NCBI GenBank assembly: GCA_021296065.1
Contig: JAGWBD010000009.1
Span: 1-39,718 of the forward strand
Length of the DNA stretch: 39,718 nucleotides
DNA from: Anaerolineae bacterium
GTDB lineage: Bacteria > Chloroflexota > Anaerolineae > Aggregatilineales > Phototrophicaceae
Reading direction: 5' to 3'
This document shows positions 7,430-15,304 of the stretch, in pieces. A program made the translations under genes and the position numbers. Below the pieces are notes generated by a model. It worked only from the letters and a program-made list of their open reading frames with translations. It was not told the DNA's origin and did no database searches. Each line of letters begins with the position of its first letter. The first letter of the stretch is position 1.

Positions 7430-8437
7430 ATGCCTGAAGACCGATTCAACCGTCCCCTGCGTGACCTGCGCATCTCGGTCACCGACCGCTGCAACTTCCG
7501 TTGCGGCTACTGCATGCCGGCCGAAGTCTTTGGCGAGGGCTATCGTTTCCTGGGGCGGAAAGAGCTGCTGGACTTCGAGGAAATCACGCGTCTGGTGGGC
7601 GTCATTGTGCGCCTTGGCGCGCTCAAGCTGCGCCTGACTGGCGGCGAACCGCTGGTGCGCCCCGGCCTCACGCAACTGGTGCAGTTGCTGGCGCAGTATG
7701 ACGCGGTCGAGGACTTCGCCATGACCACCAACGCCTGGCACCTGGCGGAGCACGCTCCCGCGCTGAAGGAAGCCGGCCTGCGCCGCGTGACGGTCAGTCT
7801 CGACACGCTCGACGAGGACATCTTCCTGCGCATGAGCGGCGGACGTGGCCGCGTGGGACGTGTGCTGGAGGGCATCCGCGCCGCCGACGAGGCGGGGTTG
7901 GGCCCGATCAAGATCAACGCCGTGGTGCAACGCGGTCTCAACGACCATAGCCTGGTCGATCTCGCGCGTTACGGCCGCGAGCAGGGCCACATCATACGCT
8001 TCATCGAATACATGGACGTGGGCACGATGAACGGCTGGCGCATGGACGACGTCGTGCCGGCGGCGGAAATCGTGGCCCGCATAGACGCCGAATTGCCACT
8101 GGAGCCGCTGGGCCGCAACTACTACGGCGAGGTGGCCCGTCGTTACCGTTACCGCGACGGTGGCGGCGAAATCGGCCTGATCACCTCGGTCACACAACCC
8201 TTCTGCGGCGCCTGCACCCGGCTGCGGCTCTCACCGGAAGGGCGACTCTTCACCTGCCTTTTCGCCAGCGAGGGTATCGATCTGCGTGGGCCGCTGCGGG
8301 CCGGCGCCAGCGATGACGAACTGGAAGCCATCGTGCGCGGCACCTGGCGCAAGCGCGAGGACCGTTATTCCGAGGAGCGCTTCGCGCTGGCGCAACCGCG
8401 CGAGCACAAGGTGGAGATGTACCACATCGGTGGCTGA
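7430..8437 (+). CDS. moaA: GTP 3',8-cyclase (molybdenum cofactor biosynthesis protein A)
   Basis: MoaA is a radical SAM enzyme that, with MoaC, converts GTP to cyclic pyranopterin monophosphate, the first step of molybdenum cofactor synthesis. The 335-residue product has the N-terminal cluster motif CxxxCxxC (C21, C25, C28 in CNFRCGYCMP), the SAM-binding GGEP (71-74), the second Fe-S cluster motif CxxC-x13-C (C259, C262, C276) and the C-terminal double glycine (HIGG) needed for activity. ATG 7430 fits where MoaA proteins begin (DRFNRPLRDLRISVTDRCN). The gene leads a four-gene operon; map follows after six bases. No other Moco gene is in the window, so the rest of the pathway must be elsewhere. 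Confidence 0.95.
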   Translation: MPEDRFNRPLRDLRISVTDRCNFRCGYCMPAEVFGEGYRFLGRKELLDFEEITRLVGVIVRLGALKLRLTGGEPLVRPGLTQLVQLLAQYDAVEDFAMTTNAWHLAEHAPALKEAGLRRVTVSLDTLDEDIFLRMSGGRGRVGRVLEGIRAADEAGLGPIKINAVVQRGLNDHSLVDLARYGREQGHIIRFIEYMDVGTMNGWRMDDVVPAAEIVARIDAELPLEPLGRNYYGEVARRYRYRDGGGEIGLITSVTQPFCGACTRLRLSPEGRLFTCLFASEGIDLRGPLRAGASDDELEAIVRGTWRKREDRYSEERFALAQPREHKVEMYHIGG

Positions 8438-8443
8438 GCCGGT

Positions 8444-9190
8444 ATGACCGTCCGCAACGAGGCGGAACTGGCCGCCCTGCTGCGCATCGGCCGCATCGTC
8501 GGTCTGACGCTGCAGCACATGTCTGCGGCCATCGAACCCGGTACAAGCACCGGCGAACTGGACGCCATCGGCGCCCGTTGCCTGAAGCAACATGGCGCGC
8601 GTTCCGCGCCCATCCTGACCTACAACTTCCCCGGCCACACCTGCATCAGCATCAACGACGAGGCCGCCCACGGCATCCCCGGCCAGCGCATCATCCAGCC
8701 CGGCGACCTGGTCAACATCGACGTCTCTGCCGAGCTGGACGGCTTCTACGCCGACAGCGGCAGCAGTTTCGGCGTGCCGCCGATTTCGTCTCCGCAGAGC
8801 AGGATGCTGGAGACCGGCCGCCAGGCGCTGGACGCCGCCATCTCTGCGGCGCGCGCCGGTCGCCGCCTCTCGGCCATTGGCAAGGCCGTCGAGCGCGTGA
8901 CGCGGCCCGCCGGTTACCGCGTCATCCGCGAACTGGGCGGGCATGGCGTGGGCCGCGGTCTGCACGAGCCACCGCACGCCATCCCTCATTACTTCAACCG
9001 CGCTGCGCGCGAGAAATTGAAAGAGGGCATGGTATTGACCCTCGAGCCCTTCCTGACAAGCGGCAAACCGCACATCCGCAAGGCCGCCGACGGCTGGACC
9101 CTGCGCACCATCGACGGCGCGCTGGCGGTGCAATTCGAGCATACCGTCGTCATCACCCGCGGCGCGCCCGTGCTGGTCACCGCCATCTGA
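8444..9190 (+). CDS. map: Methionine aminopeptidase, type I
   Basis: This enzyme removes the initiator methionine from nascent proteins. The 248-residue product shows the five metal ligands of the pita-bread fold: D93 and D104 (NIDVSAELDGFYADSG), H167 (GGHGVGRGLHEPP), E201 (LTLEPF) and E232 (QFEHTVV), plus the substrate-side H76 (AAHGIPG). Length and motif spacing match type Ia enzymes without an N-terminal extension. It lies six bases after moaA and eight before the methyltransferase gene, within the same operon. Many genomes hold more than one map gene, and map is more usually found with ribosomal protein and adk genes, so this could be a second copy. Confidence 0.93.
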   Translation: MTVRNEAELAALLRIGRIVGLTLQHMSAAIEPGTSTGELDAIGARCLKQHGARSAPILTYNFPGHTCISINDEAAHGIPGQRIIQPGDLVNIDVSAELDGFYADSGSSFGVPPISSPQSRMLETGRQALDAAISAARAGRRLSAIGKAVERVTRPAGYRVIRELGGHGVGRGLHEPPHAIPHYFNRAAREKLKEGMVLTLEPFLTSGKPHIRKAADGWTLRTIDGALAVQFEHTVVITRGAPVLVTAI

Positions 9191-9198
9191 AGCGCGTC

Positions 9199-9966
9199 AT
9201 GAGCGAACGGCGCTGGGACAGCGCGCTCTACGAGGCGCATCACGGCTATGTCTCGCGCCTGGGTGAGGGCCTGCTTTGCCTGCTGGCGCCACAACCCGGC
9301 GAACGCATCCTTGACCTGGGTTGCGGCACCGGGCACCTGACGCAGCAGATCGCGCAGTCGGGCGCCTGCGTCACAGGGCTGGACAGCGACGCGGCCATGC
9401 TGCGTCAGGCGCGCGCCAACTATCCGCAACTGCGCTTCATCCAGGCGGACGGCCAGGACTTTCAGATTGACGCGCCCTGCGATGCCATTTTCTCCAACGC
9501 TGCCCTGCACTGGATGCCGAATGCCCGCGGCGCAGCCGCCTGCATGGCACGCGCGCTGCGGCCGGGCGGCCGCCTGGTCGCCGAGTTCGGCGGCGCGGGC
9601 AACGTCCAGACGCTCTACGACGGCTTTTGCGCCGCCCTGCGCGAATTTGGCCAGCCCTTGCCAGCCAGCTTCCCCTGGTATTTCCCTGCCGCAGAAGATT
9701 ACAGCGCCCTGCTGGAAGCGCAGGGCTTTCAGGTGCTGGCGGCGCAGGTGTTCGCGCGACCCACGCCACTGGAGGGTGAAGATGGCCTGCGCCAGTGGTA
9801 CACCATGTTCCTGGGCGAACACCTGGAGCGACTCGATCCGGGCGGGCGGGAGCGGGTGCTTGCCGCCAGCGAACGCCGTCTGCGCCCGACGCAGTGGCAG
9901 GACGACCATTGGGTGGCGGATTACACCCGCCTGCGGGTCGTCGCCCGACTGCGGGAGGCGCCATGA
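9199..9966 (+). CDS. Class I SAM-dependent methyltransferase
   Basis: A 255-residue Rossmann-fold methyltransferase. Motif I ILDLGCGTG (37-45), the acidic end of strand 2 (GLDSD, 60-64) and motif IV IFSNAALHW (97-105) are clear. The overall pattern, W-D-x-x-L-Y at the start and PGGRLVAEFGGAGN in the middle, recalls the trans-aconitate 2-methyltransferase/BioC-like group, so a small carboxylic acid is a possible substrate, though this is not proven. It starts eight bases after map, and its stop overlaps the start of the hydrolase gene in an ATGA, so the two are very likely translated together. Confidence 0.88.
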   Translation: MSERRWDSALYEAHHGYVSRLGEGLLCLLAPQPGERILDLGCGTGHLTQQIAQSGACVTGLDSDAAMLRQARANYPQLRFIQADGQDFQIDAPCDAIFSNAALHWMPNARGAAACMARALRPGGRLVAEFGGAGNVQTLYDGFCAALREFGQPLPASFPWYFPAAEDYSALLEAQGFQVLAAQVFARPTPLEGEDGLRQWYTMFLGEHLERLDPGGRERVLAASERRLRPTQWQDDHWVADYTRLRVVARLREAP

Positions 9967-10817
9967 GCGATTATCCGCTGGAACTGGCGGGCGGCGGTGC
10001 GTCGTCGCCGCCCCTTCTGCTGGCCCCGGCCAACGGCTTCCCGCCCCGCTGCTACGACCCCCTGCTGACGCCGCTGGCGCGCGACTGGCGCCTGCTGAGT
10101 CTGCCGCCGCGCGCCATGTGGCCCGACAGCGGTCCGGCGCCCACAACGCCCGGCAGCTGGGATTCACTGGCCGACGACCTGCTGGCCGGTATGGCGCAGC
10201 ACGACCTGCAGAGAGTTGTCGCCCTGGGCCATTCGCTGGGGGCCGTCGTGTTGCTGCAGGCTGCCTTGCGCGAGCCGCAACGTTTTCGCGCCCTGGCTCT
10301 GCTGGATCCCGCCATCCTGACGGAAGAACGCCTGCAATTGCTGCGGGGCCTGCGCGCTCGTGGTGAACTGGACCAGATGCCCCTGGCGCAGGGCGCGCTG
10401 GAGCGCCAGCATCGCTTCGCCTCGCAGGAGGCCGCCTTTCGCTACTGGCGTCCCAAGCCGCTCTTCGCCGACTGGAGCGACGCGGCGCTGTGGGCCTACA
10501 CGCGCAGCATGACTCGCCCTGCCCGCGACGGCGCCGGTCTCGAACTCAGCTGGCGTCGCGACTGGGAGGCCTGGTACTACACGTCGGTGGAGCTGGAGCC
10601 CTGGCGCGCGCTGGCGCGTCTGGAAGGGCAAATGCCCACACTGCTGCTGCAGGGCGCGGCCACCGAGACCTTCCCCGGCGACTCGCTGGAGCGCGCCCGG
10701 GCGCTGTTGCCATCGGGCAGTGCGGCCAGCATTCCTGCCTGCGGGCACCTCTTCCCGTTGAGCCACGCGAAAGCCACCCGGCCCATCCTCAAGGCCTGGC
10801 TGGAGAGCCTGGGTTAG
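9963..10817 (+). CDS. Alpha/beta hydrolase fold protein
   Basis: A 284-residue hydrolase with nucleophile S91 in the elbow GHSLGA and the probable catalytic His 262 in ACGHLFPLSH; the acidic member of the triad is not certain. A cap region rich in Arg and Trp lies between residues about 120 and 200. No signal peptide is present, so it is cytoplasmic. ATG 9963 overlaps the methyltransferase stop by four bases. A BioC/BioH-like pairing (methyltransferase plus esterase) is imaginable, but neither protein shows a decisive marker for it. The stop overlaps the stop of the convergent M23 gene, so no terminator separates the two operons. Confidence 0.85.
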   Translation: MSDYPLELAGGGASSPPLLLAPANGFPPRCYDPLLTPLARDWRLLSLPPRAMWPDSGPAPTTPGSWDSLADDLLAGMAQHDLQRVVALGHSLGAVVLLQAALREPQRFRALALLDPAILTEERLQLLRGLRARGELDQMPLAQGALERQHRFASQEAAFRYWRPKPLFADWSDAALWAYTRSMTRPARDGAGLELSWRRDWEAWYYTSVELEPWRALARLEGQMPTLLLQGAATETFPGDSLERARALLPSGSAASIPACGHLFPLSHAKATRPILKAWLESLG

Positions 10818-11986
10818 AAGCCGATGGTGGCCGCCGGATTCTGCGGCGTATCCAGATAGCGAATTTCGAAATGCAAATGCGGGCCGGTGGAGTTGCCGCT
10901 GTTGCCGAGGCCGCCGATCACCTGGCCGGCGCTGACCAGCTGGCGGCAGCGCACGTCAATGCGGCTCAGATGACCGTAAACGGTCGTGAAGGGTCCGTGT
11001 GACAAGACGACGGTGTAGCCATAGCCATAGGTGTTCCAGCCGGAGAAGATGACCACGCCGCCGTTGGCTGCGCGCACCGGCGCGCCCACCACACCGGCCA
11101 AATCAATGCCGCTGTGGTAGATCGAGAAGCCCTGGGTGAAGGTGTAGCTGGTCATGGGGTTGGTCCAGAAGCTGCCGCTGGCATTCTGGACGCGGCCGCA
11201 ACTGCCGGGTTGACCGACGGCGAAAGAAACATAGCTGCCGCCGCTGCTGCTGACGCCGCCCTCGCGCTGCACGCGCGGGGTCCAGGCGATCTGTTCCGCC
11301 TCGCCGCCAGGGATCAGGATGCGCGTGCCGCTGGGCAGCACCGAATCCGGCGTCGCGCCGAACAACTGGTTGAATTCTGAATCGATCACCAGCCAGGGAT
11401 CATGCACATGGTAAGTCTGCGCGATTTCGTTGATGTTGCGACTGCCAATGACCGTGTGGTAGACGCCATCCACAGGCGGGATGTTCAGCACCCGGCCCGG
11501 CCGCAGACTCTGGATGATCGAGCGTTCATTGGACCAGGCGATGGTGTTCGGCTGCAAGCCAAAGCGTTCCGCGATGCCGATGACCGTATCGCCCTTCTCG
11601 ATGGTGTACTGGATGACCTCGCTGCGCTGACGTTCCGGAATGACGGTGAAGGGATCGTAGACGTTCCTCTCCAGCAGGATCAGGTCCTTCAGGGGCGGAC
11701 CAGGAACGATGGACTGTTGCAGCAGGGCATCCCGCTGTGCCGGGCTGAGGGTGGGAAGATTGACGACGCTGTCAGACGCTGCGGGCCGGATTTCGGAGGG
11801 CGTTGGTTGGGCAGTTGGCGCCGCCACGAAGGTGGCCGGCGCTGCCATATCATCCGCGGGCAGCAGGTCGGTCAGCACCAGCGCTCCGGTTGCCACGAAG
11901 AGCAGAAGGGCGCCCAGCAGCAGCAGCCAGCCGGTCAGGCGACGCCACAGGGGCAAGGGGCCCCCTCGTGTTGCCTGGCGTCTCAT
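10814..11986 (-). CDS. LysM-domain M23 family metallopeptidase, membrane-anchored
   Basis: A 390-residue cell-wall peptidase. A basic N-terminus and one hydrophobic segment (about 17-39) anchor it; a Pro/Thr-rich linker follows. Next come a LysM domain (about 125-170, YTIEKGDTVIGIAERFG) and a second LysM-like repeat (about 175-226). The M23 domain at 280-380 has H291 and D295 (YHSGIDLAG), H339 (VYGHL) and H370/H372 (PHLHFEI), the full zinc and catalytic set. It should cleave peptide cross-links in peptidoglycan. ATG 11986 overlaps the stop of the RraA-type gene by four bases, so it is the last gene of the large minus-strand cluster although its role is unrelated to catabolism. The LysM-M23 layout is common in Chloroflexota. 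Confidence 0.9.
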   Translation of the reverse strand: MRRQATRGGPLPLWRRLTGWLLLLGALLLFVATGALVLTDLLPADDMAAPATFVAAPTAQPTPSEIRPAASDSVVNLPTLSPAQRDALLQQSIVPGPPLKDLILLERNVYDPFTVIPERQRSEVIQYTIEKGDTVIGIAERFGLQPNTIAWSNERSIIQSLRPGRVLNIPPVDGVYHTVIGSRNINEIAQTYHVHDPWLVIDSEFNQLFGATPDSVLPSGTRILIPGGEAEQIAWTPRVQREGGVSSSGGSYVSFAVGQPGSCGRVQNASGSFWTNPMTSYTFTQGFSIYHSGIDLAGVVGAPVRAANGGVVIFSGWNTYGYGYTVVLSHGPFTTVYGHLSRIDVRCRQLVSAGQVIGGLGNSGNSTGPHLHFEIRYLDTPQNPAATIGF

Positions 11987-12735
11987 CCCTGGCTGCGGCG
12001 CCAGGCTTCGTATTCCTCGCGGGCATCTTCCCGCAGCGGATAATACTTGCGCAGGTCGCCGCCCTCGGCCAGTTTCATGCGCGAGAAGATTTCCCAGTCG
12101 GCATGCTCACCGGCGGTTTGGATCAGCTGTTCGGCCAGGGCGACGGGCACGTTGACCGCGCCGTCGTCGTCCGCGACGATGATGTCGCCAGGCATGACCA
12201 GGGTGTCGCCGCAGGCGATTGGCTGGTTCACGGCAAAGGGCATGATGTTGGTCTGGGTGTGGAAGTTGGGCGTGGCGCCGCGCAACCACAGGCCCAGCTC
12301 CAGCGTACGCGCGTGGCCGAAATCGCGAATGCAGCCATCGATGACCACGCCAATGCCGCCGCGGCCCTGGAAGTAGGTCAGCATCATCTCGCCGAAGACG
12401 CCGCTGGCCATGTCGCCGCGCGCGTCCACCACCACCACGTCACCTGGCTGCGTGTGGAACAGCACGTGGCGATGCAACTGACGCTGCGGGTCCACGTACT
12501 CGTCAGTGCCGATCATGTCTTCGCGCCGCGGCATGCACTGCAACGTCAGCGCCGGCCCGACGACGGAGGCCCCCGGCGTCATGGCCACGGGGCCGCGAAT
12601 CTGCGCGTCGAGTATGCCCAGCTTGCTGAGCTCGGCGGAGGCAGTGGCGCTGCCGATTTCCTTCAGTCCTTCGATGAGATGGGCCGTCGGCCTTTGAATG
12701 TCTTCGGTAACCACTGGCGGTCTTTGGTCGCTCAT
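11983..12735 (-). CDS. RraA-family aldolase-like protein
   Basis: A 250-residue protein of the RraA/HMG aldolase family. Members cleave 4-hydroxy-4-methyl-2-oxoglutarate or 4-carboxy-4-hydroxy-2-oxoadipate to pyruvate plus a keto acid, or act on RNase E (the original RraA name). The signature is present: GVVIDGCIRD with R137 and D138, and MPGDIIVADDDGAVNVP near residue 190. The frame is open farther upstream, but ATG 12735 follows AAAGG by 7-8 bases and clears the upstream gene. It overlaps the M23 gene by four bases and lies 19 bases after the racemase-type gene. In this setting an aldolase that ends a degradation route is more likely than an RNase inhibitor. Confidence 0.85.
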   Translation of the reverse strand: MSDQRPPVVTEDIQRPTAHLIEGLKEIGSATASAELSKLGILDAQIRGPVAMTPGASVVGPALTLQCMPRREDMIGTDEYVDPQRQLHRHVLFHTQPGDVVVVDARGDMASGVFGEMMLTYFQGRGGIGVVIDGCIRDFGHARTLELGLWLRGATPNFHTQTNIMPFAVNQPIACGDTLVMPGDIIVADDDGAVNVPVALAEQLIQTAGEHADWEIFSRMKLAEGGDLRKYYPLREDAREEYEAWRRSQG

Positions 12736-12754
12736 GGCTGGACCTTTCGTTTCG

Positions 12755-13849
12755 CTAGCCAAGGTTGCCGTCATGCGCTGCGCAGTATGCCAGTTTGTCC
12801 TGGTCGATTTCCACTCCCAGCCCGGGCCTGTCCAGCGGTTCCAGCACCTGGCTCTGCGGTTCATAGGGTTCGGCCAGCAAGGTGTCGGTCATGTCGGAGA
12901 AACCGGCGGGCCAGCGCGCGATGCGCGTGCTGGCGGCCAGGTGCGCGGCTGCGGCGGCCATGATGTCAAAATAGGGCGCGACCGAAATCTCCAGGCCGGC
13001 GGCTTCGGCGATGGCGTTCATCTTCTGCCCCGGCAGGATGCCGCCATACTTTTCCAGTTTGTAATGCAGCACGTGCGCCGCGTCATTGCGGGCGATCTCG
13101 TAGATACTGCGCGGACCGAGCGTCAACTCGTCCGCCTGCAGCGGCGTATTCAGGCGTTTGGCCAGGGCGGCCATCTCGTCCAGAAAGCGCACAGGCTGCT
13201 CAAACAGCGCCACGCCACCGATCCGTTCCATTTGCGAGAGCGACTCGACGGCCTGGCCGAGGGTGTAGCCGGTGTTTCCATCCAGTTGAAAACGGGCCCG
13301 CTCGTCGGCCATCTCGCGCAACTGCGCATACCAGTTGACGTCTTCCTGCACGTCAAAGCCGATTTTGGTCTTGAACCAGGTCCAGCCTTCATCCACGCGC
13401 TGCTGGATGCTCTCGGCCATCAGTTCCGGGTCGTCACGGTCGGCGAAGGCGTGCAGGGGCGCACCGGCGTTGCAGCGCCCGCCCAGCAGTTCGTAGACCG
13501 GCACGCCCAGCGCCCTGCCCTTGAGGTCCCAGAGGGCCATTTCGATGGCGGTGATAGCGTAATTGCCGACGCTCAGTTTCACCATGTCCGCGAAGAGTTG
13601 CTCAATGGCGAAGGGGTTTCTGCCAAGCATCGCCGGCGCCAGGTAAGTCTCGATGCCCGCCTGGATGACCTCCACCGAATCGCCATAGAAAGGCGCCGGC
13701 GCGATCGTCTGGCCGATGCCGGTGATGCCCTCGTCGCTCACAACTTCCGCGACCACGGTGGCCGTGTCCGGCGATTCGCCGTAGTAGGTGAGCAGCGCCC
13801 GCCGCCTCGGGATACGAACGATGGTCGAACGCACTTCCGTGATTTTCAT
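12755..13849 (-). CDS. Mandelate racemase/muconate lactonizing enzyme family protein
   Basis: A 364-residue enolase-superfamily enzyme. The capping domain (1-125) is followed by the barrel with K160 and K162 (WFKTKIG, the KxK acid/base pair), metal ligands D190 (LDGNTG), E217 (LFEQP) and D240 (ADELT), and the opposite-face lysine K264 (HYKLEKYGG). This is the layout of the muconate cycloisomerase subgroup, which includes N-succinylamino acid racemase, o-succinylbenzoate synthase and dipeptide epimerases. Given neighbouring AstE/AspA-type deacylases and peptidases, an N-acylamino acid racemase or dipeptide epimerase is attractive, but specificity is not readable here. ATG 13849 follows GGGAG by 8 bases. 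All catalytic residues appear intact. Confidence 0.9.
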   Translation of the reverse strand: MKITEVRSTIVRIPRRRALLTYYGESPDTATVVAEVVSDEGITGIGQTIAPAPFYGDSVEVIQAGIETYLAPAMLGRNPFAIEQLFADMVKLSVGNYAITAIEMALWDLKGRALGVPVYELLGGRCNAGAPLHAFADRDDPELMAESIQQRVDEGWTWFKTKIGFDVQEDVNWYAQLREMADERARFQLDGNTGYTLGQAVESLSQMERIGGVALFEQPVRFLDEMAALAKRLNTPLQADELTLGPRSIYEIARNDAAHVLHYKLEKYGGILPGQKMNAIAEAAGLEISVAPYFDIMAAAAAHLAASTRIARWPAGFSDMTDTLLAEPYEPQSQVLEPLDRPGLGVEIDQDKLAYCAAHDGNLG

Positions 13850-13874
13850 GGCCGTTCTCCCGCTCCAGTTCCGG

Positions 13875-15251
13875 TCAATGGGCTCGCGTCAGCTGCAGCA
13901 AGCGGCCGACGTCGTCCAGTTCCTCCAGGCGCGCGCAGGTTTCAATGAGCCCGACAATTTGCGCTTCGGACAGCAGGTCGCCTGTCAAGTGGCGAAACTT
14001 GCCTTCGAATGCCGCCTCATCCAGCATGTTCTCCGGCTCACCGAGGGCGTATTCCACCCGTCCGCGGTATTGACCGCCGTCGCAGGTGCGGACCCGCACT
14101 TCGCAGCCATTGCGGTCGGCGGCCACCAGCGCCTCGTCGAGGCCGATTTTCACCAGGCGCCGCAGCCGACGCGTCAGGGGCTCGTCCCAGCAGGCCTCGA
14201 TGTCCGCGCGGTACCAGCTGCCCCGCTGCAGCACGACGGCGACCGTCACCGGCAGACTGTAGCCGGCCTGTTCGGCCGTCCGCGGCTCCGGATTGACGCG
14301 ATTGTCGGGCGTGATCGCCAGGGGATAGCTGTCGATCTCGATGGCGGCAACCGCATCCAGGTCCAGGTCGCCATTGCTCTTCAGCAGGGCCTGGGTGGCG
14401 TCCACGCAGGCGTGCACGTGACGGCAACCGGCGTGCGGCTTGAAGCCCGTCTGCGCCAACCCCTGATGCTCCCCCAGGTCCGCCAGATACGCCGGATCGT
14501 AACCCGGGCCGAAGGCGTGAAAGTAGCCGTAGGGGCCGTCCAGCGCGCCGGGCGGACCCTGAAAGCCAAATGCCGCCAGGCGCGCGGCGAAGACACCGTT
14601 GCGCGCGCCCAGGCCGGCCAGCAGGTCCTTGCTGTCGCAGTAGCCGGCGTCGAACACGTATTGCTCGGTGCCGCTGGCCATGTCCATCGCCAGCGCCAAC
14701 GCGTTGCCGATCCGTCCCTGGTCCAGCCCCATGGCGAGCGCCGCCGTCACCGCGGCGGCCATCGAGCCCACCTGACTCTTGTGGTCCAGCCCGCGCTCGC
14801 GCTGCCAGTCCCACACCGCCGGCTGGATGGCGTCGAAGACATCGTAGCCGACCGCGAGGGCCGTGATCAGCTGGCGGCCATTCAGCTGCAAATGCTCGCC
14901 CGTCGCCAGCACGACCGGCACCAGTTCCGAAGCCACGTGCCCCGACAATCGGCTGGTGTCGTCCATGCCCAGGATCTTGCTCATGGTGGCGTTGGCCCAG
15001 GCCGCGCCCTCGACCGTCGCGGCGCGCCCATCCGCCACCAGCGTGGCCTCGTCGCCCGGATAGCGATACGCGGCGAAGTCCGCCGTCAGTCGGCCCAGGC
15101 GAGTCTGGTAGCCGCCCAGGGTCGTGCCGAGCGTGTCCAGCAGCACCTGGCGCGCGCGCGTGATCGTGCCCTCGCCCAGGTCTTCGTAGCGTCGCTGCGC
15201 GGCATGCGCGGCGATGATGTCGACGGCGTTTCCGGCCTGGTCCGATCTCAT
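13875..15251 (-). CDS. MmgE/PrpD family protein, copy 1 (Lys-Asp class)
   Basis: Copies are numbered left to right; this is the last of the five to be transcribed. The 458-residue enzyme belongs to the family of 2-methylcitrate dehydratase, cis-aconitate decarboxylase and iminodisuccinate epimerase. Family positions are D97/D98 and H105 (MDDTSRLSGH), H157 (GLDHKSQVGS), K208 (CDSKDLLAG, equal to the active-site lysine of cis-aconitate decarboxylase by my alignment), and K271 with H280 (FKPHAGCRHVHACVDA, an MmgE-like variant of this motif). It is the most divergent at its C-terminus, ending LTRAH where the others end in a GVR-type tail. A hairpin that holds the ribosome binding site in its loop lies directly before the ATG. 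The reaction is unknown. Confidence 0.9.
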   Translation of the reverse strand: MRSDQAGNAVDIIAAHAAQRRYEDLGEGTITRARQVLLDTLGTTLGGYQTRLGRLTADFAAYRYPGDEATLVADGRAATVEGAAWANATMSKILGMDDTSRLSGHVASELVPVVLATGEHLQLNGRQLITALAVGYDVFDAIQPAVWDWQRERGLDHKSQVGSMAAAVTAALAMGLDQGRIGNALALAMDMASGTEQYVFDAGYCDSKDLLAGLGARNGVFAARLAAFGFQGPPGALDGPYGYFHAFGPGYDPAYLADLGEHQGLAQTGFKPHAGCRHVHACVDATQALLKSNGDLDLDAVAAIEIDSYPLAITPDNRVNPEPRTAEQAGYSLPVTVAVVLQRGSWYRADIEACWDEPLTRRLRRLVKIGLDEALVAADRNGCEVRVRTCDGGQYRGRVEYALGEPENMLDEAAFEGKFRHLTGDLLSEAQIVGLIETCARLEELDDVGRLLQLTRAH

Positions 15252-15252
15252 T

Positions 15253-15287
15253 GCCGGGTCTTTCCGCCTTCCCTGACCCGGCGGGTC
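15253..15287 (-). promoter_or_regulatory. Leader hairpins over the start of PrpD copy 1
   Basis: On the minus strand GCCGGGTC (complement of 15275-15282) pairs perfectly with GACCCGGC (complement of 15253-15260), whose last base is one base before the ATG. The 14-base loop holds the purine-rich AGGGAAGGCGGAAA that must be the ribosome binding site. A third arm, GACCC (complement of 15283-15287), can pair instead with the GGGTC of the first arm through a 3-base loop. The two pairings exclude each other, so the start could be switched between masked and open. Seen in the sequence; the regulatory role is inference. Confidence 0.4.
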
Positions 15288-15304
15288 GCTGTGGCGAACA
15301 CAGC

